A stretch of 13,442 nucleotides of DNA from Treponema sp. (GTDB lineage Bacteria; Spirochaetota; Spirochaetia; Treponematales; Treponemataceae), in the NCBI GenBank assembly GCA_016290335.1, contig JAEETM010000090.1, positions 1 through 13,442 of the forward strand. The letters are read 5' to 3'. The notes under the pieces were generated by a model. That model was given only the letters and a program-made list of their open reading frames with translations. It was not told the origin of the DNA and did no database searches. Shown one piece after another: positions 1 through 7,406 of this stretch (its first letter is position 1; each line of letters starts with the position of its first letter). Made by a program: the position numbers and the translations under genes.

Positions 1-557
1 GCAGAGGCCCTCTTGCAGGACCCGTATGTGCCGGTGCCGTTATTTTACCCGCTGATTTTCCAGTTGAAATATTAAATGACTCAAAAAAGCTTTCCGAAAA
101 AAAACGTATTGCTGCAGAAGCTGTAATAAAAGAAAAGGCCTGCTGGGGAATAGGGCTTGTTGATCATACAACAATTGATAAAATCAATATACTCGAAGCG
201 AGCATGCTTGCAATGAAGCTTGCTTATGACGAAATGATGAAAAAGCTGCCCGAATGGTGTAAAGAAAATGGAGTGGATTTTTCTATTGTAAGTATAAGCA
301 GTATTACAGATGGAACCCGCTGCCCTGATGTACCTGTGCCGTGTAAATGTGAACCAAAGGCGGACGGAAAATATCCGTGTGTTATGGCAGCTTCAATTCT
401 TGCAAAAACCTGTCGTGATAATATTATGATTGAAATGGATAAGCTGTACCCTGAATACGGGTATAAAAAACATAAGGGCTATCCTACGGCAGAGCATAGA
501 GCTGTATGCCATAAGATAGGCCCTTCACCAATTCAACGAATGTCGTTTAAGTATTAG
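1..557 (+). CDS. rnhB: Ribonuclease HII, 5'-truncated by the window edge
   Basis: RNase HII cuts the RNA strand of RNA-DNA hybrids and starts removal of single ribonucleotides misincorporated into DNA. The reading frame is open from base 3; the two leading bases fit the end of a Gly codon, so the visible protein begins inside the N-terminal GRGPLAG motif and the catalytic Asp-Glu just before it lies outside the window. Family hallmarks follow in order: AVILP, LNDSKKLSEKKR, EASMLAM, a DGTRCP segment carrying the third acidic residue, then KADG before AASILAKTCRD, which carries the fourth. KGYPT and a C-terminal GPSPIQRMSFK complete the match. Length from the motif to the stop fits a normal type 2 enzyme. 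The stop TAG (555-557) overlaps the stop of the convergent PUR-domain gene. The assignment is firm; only the first few residues are missing. Any internal ATG, such as that at 204, is not the true start. Confidence 0.96.
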   Translation, partial: RGPLAGPVCAGAVILPADFPVEILNDSKKLSEKKRIAAEAVIKEKACWGIGLVDHTTIDKINILEASMLAMKLAYDEMMKKLPEWCKENGVDFSIVSISSITDGTRCPDVPVPCKCEPKADGKYPCVMAASILAKTCRDNIMIEMDKLYPEYGYKKHKGYPTAEHRAVCHKIGPSPIQRMSFKY

Positions 558-1006
558 TTTTCTGAATCTGGAGTTTCTGCTGCAGGTGTTTTTTTGCTTA
601 CTACGTGGATTCGGCCTGTGCGTTTAATACCGTCATTTGGATTTGTTGCAGCACTGCTGTCTTTTTTCATTCTGTAAACTTTTTTGCCGGTTGAATCAGC
701 AGCTTTATCTGCACCCTTGCCACCGTATTTTGCATCCTTTGCAGCTTTCTTTTCTCTGGCAGCCTTTTGTCTTGCTCTTCGGTCCTTCTCAATAAAATCA
801 AGTGATTTGTCTAAGCCCTGTAAGAACTCGCGCATGTCTTCTGAAAAAATTGCTATCTGATGGCGGTCTGCTTCTCCACCGTCGCGGTTTTTGCTTTCTA
901 CAATCTGAAGGAATACATCACCTGTACGGTTTTCTTTTACATTGAAAAAATATGAACGATTATCAAGATGGATTTGAGTTGTATAAAGTTCTCCACGTGC
1001 ACCCAT
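554..1006 (-). CDS. PUR-domain DNA/RNA-binding protein (BpuR-like)
   Basis: A 150-residue protein. Residues about 1-75 match the bacterial single-repeat PUR fold (DUF3276 type): MGARGELYTTQIHLDNRSYFF, then NVKENRTGDVFLQIVES, then an acidic helix around FSEDMREFLQGLDKSLDFIEKD. Known of the family: in Borrelia the homologue BpuR binds nucleic acids, including its own transcript, and acts as a regulator. The tail (about 75-150) is rich in Lys and Ala, probably flexible, and ends with a short conserved-looking GRIHVVSKK segment before an acidic terminus. The start is set by a strong AAGGAG seven bases before the ATG (complement of 1013-1018). The gene has its own 129-base upstream gap with a promoter candidate, so it is likely transcribed separately from the genes before it, possibly with read-through. 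It ends by overlapping the convergent rnhB stop. The target nucleic acids in this organism are unknown. Confidence 0.88.
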   Translation of the reverse strand: MGARGELYTTQIHLDNRSYFFNVKENRTGDVFLQIVESKNRDGGEADRHQIAIFSEDMREFLQGLDKSLDFIEKDRRARQKAAREKKAAKDAKYGGKGADKAADSTGKKVYRMKKDSSAATNPNDGIKRTGRIHVVSKKTPAAETPDSEN

Positions 1007-1065
1007 TGTTTACTCCTTAAAATAAAATATATTCAAGGAAAATACGCAAAGAACCTTCCCTGAAA

Positions 1066-1095
1066 ATGTTACTAAAAAATAGCATAATATGTCAA
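1066..1095 (-). promoter_or_regulatory. Candidate sigma-70-type promoter for the PUR-domain gene
   Basis: Read on the minus strand, a perfect TTGACA (complement of 1090-1095) is followed after 18 bases by TAACAT (complement of 1066-1071), which matches four of six -10 positions. Transcription from it would begin near 1058 and give a leader of about 50 bases ending in the strong AAGGAG. The -35 match is convincing; the -10 is moderate and the spacing one base longer than ideal. An overlapping alternative pairs TTGAAA just upstream with TATTTT. Confidence 0.5.
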
Positions 1096-1109
1096 AGTTT
1101 TCAAGTCAT

Positions 1110-1134
1110 ATGCCTGGTGTTGTATGCCTGGTGT
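1110..1134. repeat. Short tandem direct repeat, 14-base period
   Basis: The 11-mer ATGCCTGGTGT occurs at 1110-1120 and again at 1124-1134. It lies just past the lipoprotein stop and 15-39 bases upstream of the -35 candidate for the PUR-domain gene. It may be an operator for a dimeric regulator, or only a small duplication. No hairpin with a T-run is present here, so I see no terminator in this gap. Confidence 0.55.
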
Positions 1135-1135
1135 A

Positions 1136-2317
1136 TTATTCAACCTTTTTAATTATAGCCAGGAAATCAAGACCAGTCATAATATTGTCAGGGCGGAAGG
1201 ATTTTCCGTCAGGAAGTTCCATAAGCTCGGTTTCTACAACACCAAGAACAGCATCAAAGTCAGGGTTCTTTAAGTCTACGTCTTTAATCGGGCTTTTTGG
1301 ATTTGTCATTTTTGCATAGCGGGTAGAGTAACGGGTGAGCATTTCAGGCTTACCTTTTGCTTTTACGTAAAGGTTCCAGATATAGCGTGCAGCCATAATT
1401 CTTGAAATAGCATTTGAGTTAGTTATGGCAAATGCTGTGTTCTGACTGTTGTTTTTATCTATTGCGGCAGAGAAAACACCATAAGTAGTAAGCTTTTTGG
1501 TAAGCTCTGCATTGCTGATTTTTCCACCACCTGTAAAGTCTTCAAGAAGCTTTGTATTTTCAATAGTAAGCTTGAGCATTACATCTTTTGTAAGAGGTTT
1601 TGCCAGATCAGCAGATTTTAAGGAACCGTTCAAAACAGAATCATCTATGCCGGCAGAATAAAGTTTCCATACATTGTCACGGAAGGGTTTGTAAACTTCG
1701 CGGTATTTAGGCTTTTTTTCACCATCAAAAATAAGGAAAGCATTATCAAGTGCGGCAACAGCTTTATCATATTGATTCTTTTTATAAAGAAGCTTTCCTT
1801 TTTCAAGCATTATAGTTCCGTTTTTACCATCGTAGCTGAGTATTTCTTCCATTTTTGCAAGACTGGTTTCTGTTGTTTTTTCAAGGCGGATTCCAAGCAG
1901 AAGAACGTAAATGTCATCACTCTGATTTCCTTTTGCTTCCTTGTAAAAATCTTGTGCTTTTTTTGTTTTGTTTTCCATATAATAAAGCAGACCGTCCATT
2001 GCCTGAAGATGGGCAAGAAGGGCTGGCTCGTGTGTCTGTGAAAGCTTGTTTTCGATATTTGTATGAAGCTCGGAAATACCTGAAGATTCAATTTTTCCTT
2101 TCATTGTGTATTCTGCATCATAAACAATAAATTTTTCTTCATATTCAGAAATTGCACCAAGCATAACGGCAGAAGCTTCTGTTGAATCAAAAATATCTTC
2201 CTGGAGCGTACTAGTACAGCCGGCTAAAGTTCCAAGTAAAATACTTGTAAAAATACCACCGGAAACAATTGCTTTAATTACAGTTGATTTTACGTTATTT
2301 TTTTTCAAACTTTTCAT
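1136..2317 (-). CDS. Lipoprotein with TPR-like repeats, function unknown
   Basis: A 393-residue predicted lipoprotein. A basic N-terminus (MKSLKKNNVK) leads into a hydrophobic stretch ending in the lipobox LAGC, with the modified Cys at residue 34. Helical, TPR-like segments follow at about 98-131 (HLQAMDGLLYYMENKTKKAQ) and about 170-200 (LEKGKLLYKKNQYDKAVAAL); the C-terminal half is helical but I cannot name a domain. TPR proteins are protein-binding scaffolds, so a role holding a partner at a periplasm-facing membrane surface is likely. An ATG 15 bases further upstream is in frame, but the start at 2317 is preferred: it overlaps the stop of the upstream propeller gene as TAATG and has GGAAGG seven bases before it. 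That overlap implies translational coupling and suggests the two products act together. Which membrane it sits in cannot be told from sequence. I do not recognise an orthologous named gene. Confidence 0.8.
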   Translation of the reverse strand: MKSLKKNNVKSTVIKAIVSGGIFTSILLGTLAGCTSTLQEDIFDSTEASAVMLGAISEYEEKFIVYDAEYTMKGKIESSGISELHTNIENKLSQTHEPALLAHLQAMDGLLYYMENKTKKAQDFYKEAKGNQSDDIYVLLLGIRLEKTTETSLAKMEEILSYDGKNGTIMLEKGKLLYKKNQYDKAVAALDNAFLIFDGEKKPKYREVYKPFRDNVWKLYSAGIDDSVLNGSLKSADLAKPLTKDVMLKLTIENTKLLEDFTGGGKISNAELTKKLTTYGVFSAAIDKNNSQNTAFAITNSNAISRIMAARYIWNLYVKAKGKPEMLTRYSTRYAKMTNPKSPIKDVDLKNPDFDAVLGVVETELMELPDGKSFRPDNIMTGLDFLAIIKKVE

Positions 2318-5010
2318 TATCTGACCTTCCATGCGTTAAGTTTGTTGTCTATTGAAATGGCCATACAGTCATTTATTTTGTCTCCGTTTACATCAGCAAA
2401 AACAATTTCGCCGTAACCAGTAAGTGGGAAAACATTCAGATATTCAAGATTATTGTTCAGACCATAAATTACGTTTGAATCACCGCAGATGAAAATATCT
2501 TCGCTGCCGTCTTCATCATAATCATTTACAGTAATCCAGCCGTTTCTTGCACTAAGGTAAGGAATCTGAACATTCATAACATCACCGTTCAAACCGATTC
2601 TGTAAACTGTTCCATCGGAAGCAAGCGCAATAAAGTATTTTCCAGCAGCACGGACATTTGTATAGAAGATGTTTTCAAGACTTACAGGGAAACCTGAAAC
2701 TACGCTATACGAAGAGTTCCAGACGGTAAGCTCACCGGTCTGAGTAATAAATGCAATATAAAGCTGCTTGTCAACCTTCATCATGCATGGAGAACCGTAA
2801 GCAATTCCATCTACTTCAAGAAGGGCAGTTTCTTTAAGGTTGCCGTCAGTTTCTTCAAGAATATGGATGATTCCCATAAAGCCTTTTTCGTAAACAGCAA
2901 GCCTGTTTTCAAATACGCAAGGTTGAGATTTTATATCGTTTGAAACATCAATTGTAAAGCGTGATATTTCACCTTTTTTGTTTACCATAACAATCTGACC
3001 GTCAGCAGCACAGTAGGCCAGTTTGCCGTTGAATACAGCCGGTTCGCAGGTTGGTGCATCGCCGGTAATTACAGGGAAGTTATTTGCATTTTCAAGCTTG
3101 CCGTTTAAAAGATAAACATTTCCTTCTTTTGTAAGAGCCCAAAGCTCCTGCTCACTCTTTGAGTCCCCTTCCGGAAGAATGTAGCTTAAATTGTTTATTT
3201 CTTTAGAGATGATGTTTAATGTAAGAACGTTGATTCCTTTTACGTTATCCTTTTCGTTCCAGAAAACCATCTTGCTCTTTTCGTAATTAGATTTATACAG
3301 TGCCGGATTTGCCTTTCCTTCAAGCTCCATTGGGAAGCCCGGAATATGAGTTGTAGAGCTTGTTTCGCATGCACTTGCCTGTAAGGTAAGATAAAGAACA
3401 TTGTTCTGAATCATAACATCGGTGCGGCCAATGTTGTAAAGCTGGAGAATGTCAGAAACCATAGATTTCTTTTTGATAAAGAATGGAACGCTTCGTTCAA
3501 GATTATAGAAAAGACTTACAGAAGACTGCGCATTATGTTTTTCCGAAACCTTGAGCCAGTTGTCGTTCTTGCTGATTTTAGCACCGCTTTTTATTGAAGC
3601 ATTTACTGCCGCAAGGTTTTCCGGTGACTGTGAGAAATAAACAAAACCATCTTTTACCATATAATACGGTTTTGGAAGATTAATTCCAAACCCTTCAATC
3701 AATGTCTGGAGGAAGGCAGGGAACTCTATGCGTGGCATTCGAATACCATCCAGCAGAAGACTGTTGTTTGCCTTGAATACAATTGATGAAAGAATTGTAT
3801 CGAAAATGTACTGTCGTTTTACTTCGTCTGCAATCTTAATTGCAAAAATTGGTTCTGATTTTCCTTCAATTCCAAGAACTGCATATTCATCAGCAGTCCA
3901 GCTGAAAAGAATATCTTCAAGCGAAGCCTTAAACATCATCTTGCAGATGTTACCGGCATCCTGCCACTTTTTCTTAAGATCCGGCTTATCCTGGAAAACT
4001 TCAAAGGCAGCATCCTTAAGTTCAGAAAGGTTACCGGCTGTAAGGAAGGTGTAATACTGTACCGAAGTTGGAAGCTTGTTCAGAAGAACAGGAACCTTTG
4101 AATCCTTTTGAACGAGCTTGGCGAGAGGCTTGTCTTTGCTTTCTGCCTTAACTTCAAAAGGAATCTTAATTGCAATGTTTATGTCGTTATCGGTAATGCC
4201 AAAGTTGATTTCACTTAGCTCGTTTGTTGTAAGAGACTGGGTGAGGGTCTGTATGTACTGGTTGTCTTCTTCCAGCAGGGAAAGCAGCTTGTTGCCGTCT
4301 GCAGTGATTCGGATTGGCTGGCTGAGAGGCTGCTTTAAGAGCTTGAGCTGTTCCTTTGAGTAATTTGCTTCGTTATTGAGTGCAAGGCTTGTGTGAAGAA
4401 TTGCCTTGTCGTTAGTTACAATAAAAAGATTTTTGTAAGGCTTTAAGTAGTAAATTGTGTCATCCATTCTGTATTCAAAGCAGGATTCGTTACCGGCCAT
4501 TGCATATACAAGATTAGGGATGGAGAAGAAGCGGTAAACTACAGGTGTTAACCGTGTGGCGGCCGAAAGAAAGCCCATGTCTACAACGGCAAGGAATGAG
4601 TTTTCATTGTATAGGGCGGCATCTACACGGCGGGAAAGTGCGTAGGAAACAAAAAAGTTCTTCCTGATTTTGGATTCGCGGAGCTTTAAGAAGGTTTCGC
4701 GGAAGGTAACAAGAGTGTCGTTTACAAGGATGATGTCGGCCGCTTTAAGGTCGAGTACAGGCTCTACGGCATCCCAGATAGAATCTGTCCTTACATAGGC
4801 AGAAAAGTCGGAAGGCATGGCGTTGAGACTTTCTGTTTTGTTTAAGGAGCAGAAACCAATCCAGCCTGCAATTATCAGGAAGATTACAAGCAGAAAAATC
4901 AACAGGCCTTTTAAGAATCGTAAGATGAAGGGCTTTTTCTTTTTAGTTTTATTATCTGTATTGTTATTTGTGCTAGCAGCAGCAACATTTTGTGAATCTG
5001 TTTTACTCAT
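2317..5010 (-). CDS. Inner-membrane-anchored protein with C-terminal seven-repeat beta-propeller
   Basis: An 897-residue protein of unknown function. A short polar N-terminus rich in Asn, Thr and Lys (1-27) precedes one membrane helix at about 28-54, so nearly all of the protein should be periplasmic. Residues about 70-575 form a long mixed alpha/beta region that I do not recognise. The C-terminal third carries seven strand-turn-strand repeats at about 621, 663, 703, 749, 792, 837 and 880, spaced 40-46 residues, e.g. LWALTKEGNVYLLNG and YFIALASDGTVYRIG. This is what a PQQ/FG-GAP-type seven-bladed propeller looks like. The last two repeats have Asp-rich, Ca-binding-like turns (DYDEDGSED and DVNGDKIND). 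A TTG 42 bases upstream would extend the frame but has no ribosome binding site; the ATG at 5010 follows AAGGG at unusually short spacing and gives a sensible membrane anchor. It overlaps the downstream lipoprotein by one base, so the two probably form a functional pair. Confidence 0.8.
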   Translation of the reverse strand: MSKTDSQNVAAASTNNNTDNKTKKKKPFILRFLKGLLIFLLVIFLIIAGWIGFCSLNKTESLNAMPSDFSAYVRTDSIWDAVEPVLDLKAADIILVNDTLVTFRETFLKLRESKIRKNFFVSYALSRRVDAALYNENSFLAVVDMGFLSAATRLTPVVYRFFSIPNLVYAMAGNESCFEYRMDDTIYYLKPYKNLFIVTNDKAILHTSLALNNEANYSKEQLKLLKQPLSQPIRITADGNKLLSLLEEDNQYIQTLTQSLTTNELSEINFGITDNDINIAIKIPFEVKAESKDKPLAKLVQKDSKVPVLLNKLPTSVQYYTFLTAGNLSELKDAAFEVFQDKPDLKKKWQDAGNICKMMFKASLEDILFSWTADEYAVLGIEGKSEPIFAIKIADEVKRQYIFDTILSSIVFKANNSLLLDGIRMPRIEFPAFLQTLIEGFGINLPKPYYMVKDGFVYFSQSPENLAAVNASIKSGAKISKNDNWLKVSEKHNAQSSVSLFYNLERSVPFFIKKKSMVSDILQLYNIGRTDVMIQNNVLYLTLQASACETSSTTHIPGFPMELEGKANPALYKSNYEKSKMVFWNEKDNVKGINVLTLNIISKEINNLSYILPEGDSKSEQELWALTKEGNVYLLNGKLENANNFPVITGDAPTCEPAVFNGKLAYCAADGQIVMVNKKGEISRFTIDVSNDIKSQPCVFENRLAVYEKGFMGIIHILEETDGNLKETALLEVDGIAYGSPCMMKVDKQLYIAFITQTGELTVWNSSYSVVSGFPVSLENIFYTNVRAAGKYFIALASDGTVYRIGLNGDVMNVQIPYLSARNGWITVNDYDEDGSEDIFICGDSNVIYGLNNNLEYLNVFPLTGYGEIVFADVNGDKINDCMAISIDNKLNAWKVR

Positions 5011-5064
5011 ACCCTTAATTTTACGTGAAGATGAGCAAAAAAACAATAACAATATAGAAAATAC

Positions 5065-6243
5065 TTAAGACTTAAATGTTTCCACAATTTCCTTTACAGC
5101 TTCAAGCAGTTCGTTTACAGCGTTGGCACTTGTGTGTGGACCAAAGCTGAAGCGGACGGAGGTTTCGCGGAGGTCGGGGGAGATGTGCATGGCTTCCAGG
5201 ACGGGGCGGCCGGCTTTTTTTGAGGAGCAGGCGCTGCCGGTTGAAATGTAAAAGCCTTTTGCGTCCAGGGCGCGGAGCATTACGTTGCCGGGGATTTTGT
5301 TGAAGGCGGCCTGGACTACATAAGGGGAGAAAAGCTCTTTGTTTTCCAGCCGTGAAGGTGGAATTATTGTACAGCCTTTGAGTGCAGAAAGCTTTTCTAT
5401 AAAGGCATTTGTGGTTTCCTGCTGCCGGATAAAGGCTTTGTAAGTGCTGCCGGTTTTATCATCATCACGGATAAAATAGCGTTCAAGACATTTTGAAAAG
5501 GCTACTGCACCAAAAACGTTTTCGGTACCGCTGCGAATGCCTTTTTCCTGACCGCCGCCACGTAAAAAAGAATCAAGCGGGTCTATTAAATACAGGATTC
5601 CGATTCCCCTCGGACCGCAGATTTTATGTGAACTGAATGCAGCGCTGTCAATTCCTTTGTGAGAAACATTAAGCGGAATCTTTCCAGCTGCCTGAACGCA
5701 GTCTACATGGAACTTAGGCTTTCTTTTGCCTTCATAATGCTTTACAAGAAGGTCTGCAATTTCATAAATCGGTTGAATTGAGCCTGTTTCGTTATTTACA
5801 GCCATTACGCAGACGAGCATTGTGTCCGAAGTAAGAAGCTTTTCTACAGCAGCAGGTGTGATTATTCCGTTTTTATCGGCGGGAATTGAAATTACGTTCC
5901 AGCCGCATTTTTTCATGGCATCTGCCTGTTCGCGTACAGCCGGGTGTTCAATTGAACTTATGAGGATTGTCCCCTTTGAAGGCTTGTTTAATAATGAAAG
6001 AAGGGGAATCTGGTCGCTTTCTGTACCGCCGGAGGTAAAAAAAATGCTTTCCGGTTTTACACCAATTGCCTTGGCACTGCGGGATCTTGCTTCTTCGAGT
6101 AAAGCTCTGGCTTTTTTTCCTACTGCGTGTGTACTGGAAGGGTTTCCCCAGTTTTCGAGTGTAAGTTCAAGAGATTCGCGTAAAATATCTTCATCAGCTG
6201 GACTTGTAGCGGCCCAGTCAAAATAGTGTTCGGTATTATTCAT
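5065..6243 (-). CDS. Cysteine desulfurase, NifS/IscS type
   Basis: A PLP enzyme of aminotransferase class V that takes sulfur from L-cysteine as a persulfide, for Fe-S clusters or tRNA thiolation, leaving alanine. Its 392 residues match the family length. Visible sites: the cofactor-contacting GGTES (72-76), His100 that stacks on PLP (IEHPAV), MAVNNETGSIQP (147-158), Asp181 in HVDCVQAAGK, and PLP-binding Lys207 in SSHKICGPRGIG. RSGTEN follows at 237-242, the catalytic loop STGSACSS has Cys339, and RFSFG closes the match. The segment after the catalytic Cys (SKKAGRPVL) resembles the specialised NifS-like enzymes of tRNA thiolation more than IscS. No IscU-like scaffold or ThiI is next to it, so the acceptor is unknown. 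The usual Asn pair after GGTES is Asp-Gln here. Only a poor GGCGGA precedes the ATG. The 39-base gap to aroB and the 54-base gap to the propeller gene fit an operon. The 3' part is unusually GC-rich. Confidence 0.93.
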   Translation of the reverse strand: MNNTEHYFDWAATSPADEDILRESLELTLENWGNPSSTHAVGKKARALLEEARSRSAKAIGVKPESIFFTSGGTESDQIPLLSLLNKPSKGTILISSIEHPAVREQADAMKKCGWNVISIPADKNGIITPAAVEKLLTSDTMLVCVMAVNNETGSIQPIYEIADLLVKHYEGKRKPKFHVDCVQAAGKIPLNVSHKGIDSAAFSSHKICGPRGIGILYLIDPLDSFLRGGGQEKGIRSGTENVFGAVAFSKCLERYFIRDDDKTGSTYKAFIRQQETTNAFIEKLSALKGCTIIPPSRLENKELFSPYVVQAAFNKIPGNVMLRALDAKGFYISTGSACSSKKAGRPVLEAMHISPDLRETSVRFSFGPHTSANAVNELLEAVKEIVETFKS

Positions 6244-6282
6244 TTTGTTTTCCGCCGTAAAACAGGTGTAATAATCTTCAGT

Positions 6283-7395
6283 TTATTTAAGTACAGAAAG
6301 GATTTCTTCATCCTCAGTTTCTTCGGTAATGATGTCGCACAAGCCTTTAGAAATTATGAGCCTGACTTTTTCTGACTGATTTTTCTTATCATTATGCATT
6401 GCGGTAAGAAGTCTTTCGCCAATTCCACCGCCTTTTACAATTGAAGGAACCGCATTTCTTTCCCAGCCGTATTTTTCAATCAAATCAAGAACCTCATCAT
6501 GGAAGGCCTGAGTACAGTATTCCTTTTTGCGGGCAAGCTCAACCTCTCGGCCGATTCCCCAGGCAACTGCTTCTCCGTGAGTTATGATTCCAAGTCCTAC
6601 AACAGATTCAAGAGCATGTGCAAAGGTGTGTCCAAGATTGAGTGTTGCACGAATATTCTGTTCTGTAAAATCCTTCTGAACAACAGCAGTTTTTGCGGCA
6701 ACACAGCGTTTTATAATTTCATCAAGGATTTTACAGTCTCTGTCTTTAATCTGCTTGTAATTATCGCGGAAAAGAGCATACATATCTGAGTCAAAAAGGA
6801 TTGCAGTTTTGAAAGCTTCTGCAAGTCCCGACATATACTGGTTTTCAGGAAGATACTGAATGAACTCCGGCCAGTAGTAAAGATTTGTGGCTGGGTAGAA
6901 GGTGCCTATCATATTTTTGTAATTGTCAAAATCGCAGCCTGTTTTTCCACCGATAGAAGCATCTACCATTGCGAGCAGGGTGGTTGGAACAAACTGAACG
7001 GAAATGCCCCTTTTATAAATTGAGGCGGCAAAAGCAGTAAGGTCGCAGATTACACCACCACCGATACCGACAAACAAATCGTGTCTTGAAAATCCGTAAT
7101 CAATAGCTTTTTTAATAATATTAAGAACAGATTCAATTGTTTTATATGCTTCACCCGAACCGAGCACAAGAAGAACGTCGTTTCCGCAGACATCATCATC
7201 AAAACATGACGTAAAGTTCTGCATGCATTCAAGACTTGCAACTGTACCGTCTGTAATGAAGAGTCTTTTGCGTTCATTTTTGCCTGGAGTTAAAACAGGA
7301 ACCAAATCCGGCTGTTTTGAAAAAAACTGGATTTTCGATTTAGCCGTTCCGCTGTGAATAGATGGATATGAAATATAAAACGTATTTTTTGACAT
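6283..7395 (-). CDS. aroB: 3-Dehydroquinate synthase
   Basis: Converts DAHP to 3-dehydroquinate, the second step of the shikimate route to aromatic amino acids and chorismate, in the cytoplasm using NAD and a divalent metal. The 370 residues match the family length. Visible features in order: GSGEAYKT (79-86), the NAD-binding GGGVICDLTAF (112-122), PTTLLAMVDASIGGKTG (137-153), AEAFK with metal ligand Glu193 and Lys196, NLGHTFAHALE with metal ligand His256, and HGEAVAWG with metal ligand His273. All three metal ligands are present, so the enzyme should be active. No other shikimate gene is adjacent. The gene begins 11 bases after the exported-protein gene and has no clear ribosome binding site, so its translation may depend on the upstream gene. 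Some motifs deviate from the textbook form (AEAFK where AEVIK is common). Confidence 0.95.
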   Translation of the reverse strand: MSKNTFYISYPSIHSGTAKSKIQFFSKQPDLVPVLTPGKNERKRLFITDGTVASLECMQNFTSCFDDDVCGNDVLLVLGSGEAYKTIESVLNIIKKAIDYGFSRHDLFVGIGGGVICDLTAFAASIYKRGISVQFVPTTLLAMVDASIGGKTGCDFDNYKNMIGTFYPATNLYYWPEFIQYLPENQYMSGLAEAFKTAILFDSDMYALFRDNYKQIKDRDCKILDEIIKRCVAAKTAVVQKDFTEQNIRATLNLGHTFAHALESVVGLGIITHGEAVAWGIGREVELARKKEYCTQAFHDEVLDLIEKYGWERNAVPSIVKGGGIGERLLTAMHNDKKNQSEKVRLIISKGLCDIITEETEDEEILSVLK

Positions 7396-7406
7396 CGGAA
7401 AGTATT

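Noticed and set aside
580..600. Possible rnhB terminator (T-run after CTGCTGCAG)
   Set aside because: The arms do not form a convincing stem before the T-run, and the stretch encodes the tail of the PUR-domain protein.
1089..2130. Plus-strand open frames across the lipoprotein gene
   Set aside because: No ribosome binding sites and no recognisable protein features; they are shadows of the minus-strand gene, which has a lipobox and TPR segments. The same holds for minus-strand frames inside tamB.
2318..2332. ATG at 2332 as the lipoprotein start
   Set aside because: The ATG at 2317 overlaps the upstream stop as TAATG and has GGAAGG in front; the upstream ATG overlaps that very site.
5011..5052. 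TTG start 14 codons upstream for the propeller protein
   Set aside because: No ribosome binding site precedes it, and the added residues (LLFFCSSSRK...) would disturb the usual short polar tail before the membrane helix; the ATG at 5010 is the better choice.
5011..5064. Separate promoter for the propeller-lipoprotein pair
   Set aside because: TATATT and TATTTT are present, but no acceptable -35 lies at a proper distance; the 54-base gap is explained as an intra-operon spacer.
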